Below are positions 61,401 to 64,000 of a stretch of DNA of 64,000 nt, in pieces. Source of the stretch: Nostoc parmelioides FACHB-3921 (GTDB taxonomy: Bacteria > Cyanobacteriota > Cyanobacteriia > Cyanobacteriales > Nostocaceae); NCBI RefSeq assembly GCF_014696625.1, contig NZ_JACJQL010000008.1:103141-167140 (forward strand), read 5' to 3'. Numbering within the stretch: position 1 is the first letter of the stretch; every line of letters begins with the position of its first letter. The notes under the pieces were generated by a model, which saw nothing but the letters and a program-made list of their open reading frames with translations, did no database searches and was not told where the DNA came from. Position numbers and translations under genes: made by a program.

Positions 61401-62354
61401 TTGGGTAATCTCCACCCCAGCAACGAAAATCGCCCGTGATAGCAGAAGTAATAAGGCATAAACAATAACGGCAGCATATATATTGATGATTGGTTTGTGG
61501 GATGTTTCACCTTCATCTGTTGAGGGTATGGGTTGGCGACGGCTGTGATAAATTGTGATGATGGTTGTAGTGATCATCGCCACATAAACTGCAATTAAGG
61601 GAAATCCTGGTAATTTCCACCCCCAATGCAAATAACTCAACCCTAGAACATTTACTAACGGTAATTTTCCTCTGGGAAAATTGCTGATAACTGTGCGATT
61701 TTTCCACAGCAATACTGTTACTACCGTTAATATTGGGGCAGCGATCGCTACTGTTACCCAATCCAATGGATTATGCCACAACCGGAAACTGTCCATTGCC
61801 CAAAAGTTAACTGGCACTAATAGCAATGTGACAATCAATAATGTCTGCGCCGTTAATCTCAGGTTATTTTGTCTACCAGCCCAAAAGCTAAAGCCCCAAA
61901 AACTCAAAGTATAAGCCAATAAAACCCCGTACTGTCCAGAAGCCGGGAATCTCTCCCATTGGCTAGCCGCCAGTACCCCCGATGAGATTACAACTAAGAA
62001 TACACCCAGAAACAATAACCAACGAACACTTAGTTCCTCTCCTAACGACTGCAACATCCTGGTGGCGATGTTAGGTTGTGCTGGTTCTTTTGGTTGTTTT
62101 CTGGGTTTTTCTGGCAACTGCGCCACTAACGGCTTTTCTGGTGTTCTAATAGTTGCCGCTACCCTTTCTGGTTCTGGCACAGGCTGGGATTGTAATTCTA
62201 ACCGACAAACCAGGTAATCTCGACATATTTGCTTAACCTGAGTGTCTGATATTAGACCCAAACGCAACCACATATCCAACCCTTCCAGTAGTTCAGGGTG
62301 GGAAGACGGAAGCCTAAGTTCAATTCTCAATGGGTGATCAAAAGGCGATGACAT
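58473..62354 (-). CDS. Very large polytopic membrane protein with DUF2157-like domain
   Basis: This 1293-residue protein has a soluble N-terminus (about 1-105; helical LEGLDMWLRLGLISDTQVKQICRDYL and a Pro/Lys-rich linker PEKPLVAQLPEKPRKQPKEP). The rest contains a long series of hydrophobic helices (well over 20), starting VRWLLFLGVFLVVISSGVLAASQW. The early membrane region resembles DUF2157. The giant size is known for this cyanobacterial family. The function is unknown. The C-terminus ends FETRRAQLNSILRNTTNQFDEWE. Confidence 0.8.
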   Translation of the reverse strand: MSSPFDHPLRIELRLPSSHPELLEGLDMWLRLGLISDTQVKQICRDYLVCRLELQSQPVPEPERVAATIRTPEKPLVAQLPEKPRKQPKEPAQPNIATRMLQSLGEELSVRWLLFLGVFLVVISSGVLAASQWERFPASGQYGVLLAYTLSFWGFSFWAGRQNNLRLTAQTLLIVTLLLVPVNFWAMDSFRLWHNPLDWVTVAIAAPILTVVTVLLWKNRTVISNFPRGKLPLVNVLGLSYLHWGWKLPGFPLIAVYVAMITTTIITIYHSRRQPIPSTDEGETSHKPIINIYAAVIVYALLLLLSRAIFVAGVEITQLGLAIGICGWLTTWLAQQGRQKQTSPISPLPWEKLGGILLLIGWLVAVIEQPAQAIAVSGLILWVGGVRLYRYSWQGDLALIFVVGLQVIWLGWRLVPSGFKQLAIAVGTQLTQAQNEPWALISIALFPYIVFMVVLTETLHYYRKREVAQFGEFLTLLLGTCLTTIATVNPTLRSLNLLLSTTTLAVISKRRSPVPVPLVYLTHVGGLLTLCSIINKLLPALDLHIWASIFLLLMLAEWVYSLGTGIWQRSGWYIGLGLAVVSFWLLWNNAQPIWAGGVDSQGHWNVIWLVTPIALTALASRTTDHYRTTNSLLSILTVGMAQLLTLPLPGTRLISLAVSTGVMYANSRYLPSPQVAGVTIGFGLSFIGALLWEVLPRFTFAGWCVAGAIATLSLWLGRTVLLRRNQELASIYADAADKWAIALCGFELLNLTRHSLVVYQGFEAPGILYLIATAITLGAITYRYWRQPTDWVFYGIGWCVELLIAEVLGFTGRSIIHVAIANIALGLFTQLLGEWWRRRYQLTKLPNSFHILPVVYGLFSVLLRFNTFTDWSGLCSLGVALIFIGVGRRSQDFKPLLYLGIIGVSVSAYEMLFYQMSQASGGGLGDGLIAMAALGTTIMSAYRILTPWLRNYLLLSTQELKLIAHLHWAWSSALLMTAITLPIQVNRLVGLGTGVFLITYAILQGRTKPDEPVSRVFDRITTADLWVYLGFVLVAGMRVYWRETAVGQLITGVLVPWNGAIACVFAYFLYILPWQSWGWSQKPWRQAAYIVPLVILGETRLYVHPITLIIAAGFYIFLAKVAENIRFTYISVTLVDWALFSWLYQLRLTDNLWYVTVIGLSLLYIAQVDPELLQPESKLTRHSLRILGSGVICGWAILFHQNAPLIPGSFALIAIFTGLALRIRAFLYVGTATFLITSVYQLVIFSLRYPFLKWVVGLFVGIALISIAANFETRRAQLNSILRNTTNQFDEWE

Positions 62355-62911
62355 AAATCGCAGACGTATCAGTATATACGTAACATCATCATTGGCTTAG
62401 TCTATATTTATGCGATCGCTGTGCCACTTGTCTGGCTGACTAATTAATTTTTTACTGCCCCTTCGGGGCGGGAGTAGGGAGTAGGGAGTAGGGGAAGAAA
62501 TTAGCCCCGAAAAAGGTTTAAAGCCGGACTTGCGCCCCGCTACGCTAACGCCCCTTGTGGGCGATAAAATCCTTGTATTGCAAGGTAGGTTAAAACCCCG
62601 CCCCTCTCTGCGAGACGCTACGCGAACGTGGGCGGCTTAGTTTCCCTACTCCCCAATCCCCACTCCCTACTCCCTACTCCCTTTCATTACTACTATTAAT
62701 TAATGAAATTTTCTGCTTAGTCGTCCAACACATAACGAAAACTTATTAAAGCTATCAAAATCTTAATGTCAATTGTCGTTGACCAATTCGTAACAAATCC
62801 GTTACAATAATTTACCTGGGACAACAAAAGGTTTCTTGCGTATCTAAATCAGCAATCAAACTAAGATTAAATATTTATATCTTTAATTGACATTTGGACT
62901 TCTCCTAATCA
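62355..62911. other. Intergenic region upstream of the DUF2157 gene, repeat-derived mosaic
   Basis: The sequence from 62456 to 62690 is a mosaic of low-complexity and repeat fragments: GGGAGTAGGGAGTAGG, CCCCGCTACGCTAACGCCCC, TCTGCGAGACGCTACGCGAACG and CTCCCTACTCCCTAC. It is like the mosaic at 37590-37790. The 62690-62911 part is A/T-rich; it may hold the leader of an RNA that ends at the hairpin at 62912. No ORF is supported. Confidence 0.5.
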
Positions 62912-62936
62912 CCTCGGTATACAGCCGGGGTTTTTT
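62912..62936 (+). terminator. Strong intrinsic terminator (possible 3' end of a small RNA)
   Basis: CCTCGG (62912-62917) pairs with CCGGGG (62925-62930), six pairs with one G-U, loop TATACAG, followed by TTTTTT. No coding gene on the plus strand precedes it for ~550 bp, so it may end an uncharacterised small RNA transcribed from within 62690-62910. Confidence 0.65.
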
Positions 62937-62944
62937 CGTAACTT

Positions 62945-63042
62945 ATAGCCGTAGCCAGATAGATTAGGACATCAAGCTAAAATACAACTCTCACAAAACC
63001 AAGCTTTCAAGTCTGTTAACCGTCAACAGTCAACAGCTATAT
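62945..63042 (+). repeat. Dispersed 85-100 bp element, copy 7
   Basis: ATAGCCGTAGCCAGATAGAT, GGACATCAAGCTAAAATACA, CAAGCTTTCAAGTCTGTTAAC, then CCGTCAACAGTCAACAGCTAT. It starts 9 bp after the terminator T-run. Confidence 0.8.
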
Positions 63043-63086
63043 ATAAAAAATCCCACATTTATGTAACGCTGTGATTAGAGATATAT

Positions 63087-63215
63087 GGCGTTGCATAAAT
63101 GCGGGATGAATTGGGACTTTTGTACAAAGCAGAATATTGATTCCTTGCGTCTACCCTGCGGGAACGCCAAGGGCGAATGCGTGAGACAAAAATCATCCCA
63201 CTAATCAGCAACGCC
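63087..63215. mobile_element. MITE-like 129-bp element with 8-bp target duplication
   Basis: The ends are GGCGTTGC-N8-GGGATGA and its inverse TCATCCC-N8-GCAACGCC. The direct repeat AGATATAT lies immediately outside both ends (63079-63086 and 63216-63223). The inside contains the common ACCCTGCGGGAACGCCAAGG repeat fragment and no gene; the 88-codon frame over this region is not credible. GG-starting ends with an 8-bp duplication resemble IS1-family elements; the parent is not in the window. Confidence 0.8.
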
Positions 63216-63376
63216 AGATATATTTGTGGTGTGATCTGCGGTACAACTCTGTATTCATGATTGTGGTTTGCACTCTTAGTAGATTTTCTGCTATACTCAT
63301 TCAAGCTAATACACAAAACCCACAAAGCGATAAAAAACGCTCTTAGTATTCTGATGTATTGGCCTATGACTTCAGC

Positions 63377-63447
63377 GCGGGCGTAGTTTAGTGGTAAAAC
63401 TATAGCCTTCCAAGCTATTAATGCGGGTTCGATTCCCGCCGCCCGCT
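63377..63447 (+). tRNA. tRNA-Gly (anticodon UCC)
   Basis: A cloverleaf can be drawn: acceptor GCGGGCG / CGCCCGC, D-loop AGTGGTAAAACT, anticodon stem ATAGC-CTTCCAA-GCTAT with anticodon TCC, T-arm GCGGGTTCGATTCCCGC. The CCA end is not encoded. A terminator follows. Confidence 0.95.
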
Positions 63448-63457
63448 TTCATCTTAA

Positions 63458-63491
63458 AACCCTTGTGAGTTAACCCTTACAAGGGTTTTTT
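63458..63491 (+). terminator. Intrinsic terminator downstream of tRNA-Gly
   Basis: AACCCTTGT (63458-63466) pairs with ACAAGGGTT (63479-63487), 12-base loop, and continues into TTTTTTGTG. It ends the tRNA transcript. Confidence 0.85.
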
Positions 63492-63833
63492 GTGTTTATA
63501 GGATACTTAATCTAAACTCATGTACTACGTCTGAACAAAAAATTTGGTGTAAATTGGGTGTAACGAACATATGTACTACAATCAGTTAAAAACACCTAAA
63601 GGGGAATGGCACTAAGATAAGCGCAAATCTTTAAGGTATTAGCCTTTCAGGGTGTAAGGGTGTAGGGGGATAAGGTAAACATTTAAATAATTAAATCAAG
63701 ATACCTCATAAATACTGCTCTTCTCATCACCCCTACACCCAGTCATAGCAAGAGTTTCATGTTTTCTCACTGCCATTCACCTAAAGGGAAAGTACCCAAA
63801 GAAAATCTCTCTATCTTAATGGAGCAAGAGGAC
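63492..63833. other. Intergenic region between tRNA terminator and IS200-like end
   Basis: A/T-rich sequence with a GGGTGTAAGGG run (63650-63675) and a short CACCCCTACACCC piece (63727-63741). No gene or RNA is recognised. Confidence 0.5.
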
Positions 63834-63862
63834 TCCCGTTACAGTCGCAAGACTTAACGGGA
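63834..63862. repeat. Hairpin at the right end of an IS200/IS605-like element
   Basis: TCCCGTTA (63834-63841) and TAACGGGA (63855-63862) form an 8-bp perfect stem with a 13-base loop, downstream of a TnpA remnant. IS200/IS605 elements use such subterminal hairpins as transposase recognition sites, so this is a candidate element end. Confidence 0.6.
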
Positions 63863-63901
63863 TGATGAATTGCGACCAACATAAAAATTGAGCGCAGCGA
63901 A

Positions 63902-64000
63902 TCATTGTTTTGGTTGTTCTTGGCTCTCAACGTAATTCTTTAATTGCTCAACCGTGACACCACCACAACTAGCCACAAAATACGCACCAGTCCAAAAGTA
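63902..64000 (-). CDS. tnpA: IS200/IS605-family transposase TnpA, C-terminal part (runs off the window)
   Basis: The last 32 codons of a minus-strand frame read YFWTGAYFVASCGGVTVEQL and KNYVESQEQPKQ before the TGA. The phrase 'W(T/S)xxYFVASCGGVT' is the well-conserved C-terminal end of Y1-type transposases (HUH/Y1 family). The N-terminal part with the HUH and Tyr residues lies beyond the right edge. The hairpin at 63834-63862 may be the element's right end. Confidence 0.88.
   Translation of the reverse strand, partial: YFWTGAYFVASCGGVTVEQLKNYVESQEQPKQ

Noticed and set aside
63059..63325. 88-codon minus-strand ORF near the tRNA
   Set aside because: It is mostly the 129-bp MITE-like element and its target site; composition and repeat content do not support a gene.

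Overview
The window comes from a filamentous, heterocyst-forming type cyanobacterium of the Nostoc/Anabaena group. Four things point there. The octamer GCGATCGC (HIP1) recurs throughout. Heptanucleotide short tandem repeats (STRR) fill many intergenic spaces. There is an almost archetypal NtcA regulator with its own NtcA box, and a cyanobacterial NblS/Hik33 sensor kinase sits next to purD. No rRNA genes or CRISPR arrays are seen. One tRNA-Gly(UCC) lies near the right end, and the tail of an IS200/IS605-type TnpA enters at the right edge.

Layout. 1-17 kb is mostly housekeeping: a partial Uma2-like nuclease, a dynamin/Era-like GTPase, tpiA, folP, an SPFH protein, a Wza-like exporter, an ABC ATPase, hisB, fabI, ntcA, a DUF3084 coiled-coil protein, a YqgF-like nuclease, pnp and a GNAT enzyme. 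17.3-21.9 kb is an SNF2 helicase interrupted by a 467-residue intein placed exactly inside the Walker A motif. 22-37 kb is a complete C-P lyase (phosphonate) locus. It contains phnC-phnD-phnD-phnE, a HutC/GntR regulator with a four-helix-bundle gene, and phnG-phnH-GNAT-phnI-[FosA-like::PhnM fusion]-PhnZ-like HD oxygenase-phnJ-phnK-phnL-phnM. 38-50 kb holds an SLH/OprB porin, nblS, purD, a sugar epimerase, a four-gene run that looks like polyprenyl-phosphate sugar metabolism, and a GAF histidine kinase with a LuxR-type response regulator. 51-57 kb holds a heme catalase, an old-yellow-enzyme homologue, a truncated AraC regulator, an F420-reductase-like protein, a DUF1400 hydrolase and an ABM protein. 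57-64 kb holds a 5'-truncated RTX gene joined to a 63-bp minisatellite, a giant DUF2157 membrane protein, small mobile elements and the tRNA.

The most interesting region is the phosphonate locus. Nearly every gap contains heptamer arrays, and the arrays have entered reading frames. One array bridges a FosA-type thiol transferase and a second PhnM into a single 559-residue ORF. Two array types sit in frame inside PhnI. Others supply the last residues of PhnJ and the HD oxygenase. The locus pairs a radical-SAM C-P lyase with a PhnZ-type diiron oxygenase, i.e. two different C-P bond cleaving chemistries in one operon. A TGTCTAGACA palindrome lies upstream of phnG and fits the HutC-family regulator encoded divergently.

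At a larger scale, several families of dispersed repeats and non-autonomous mobile elements can be recognised. They include an 85-100 bp element (at least six copies) that always carries heptamers at one end and often begins directly at a stop codon, ~100-bp elements with TACC ends and TAA target duplications (one nested in the former), and a 129-bp element with an 8-bp target duplication. All function assignments come from reading motifs in the translated sequence; no database search was possible.
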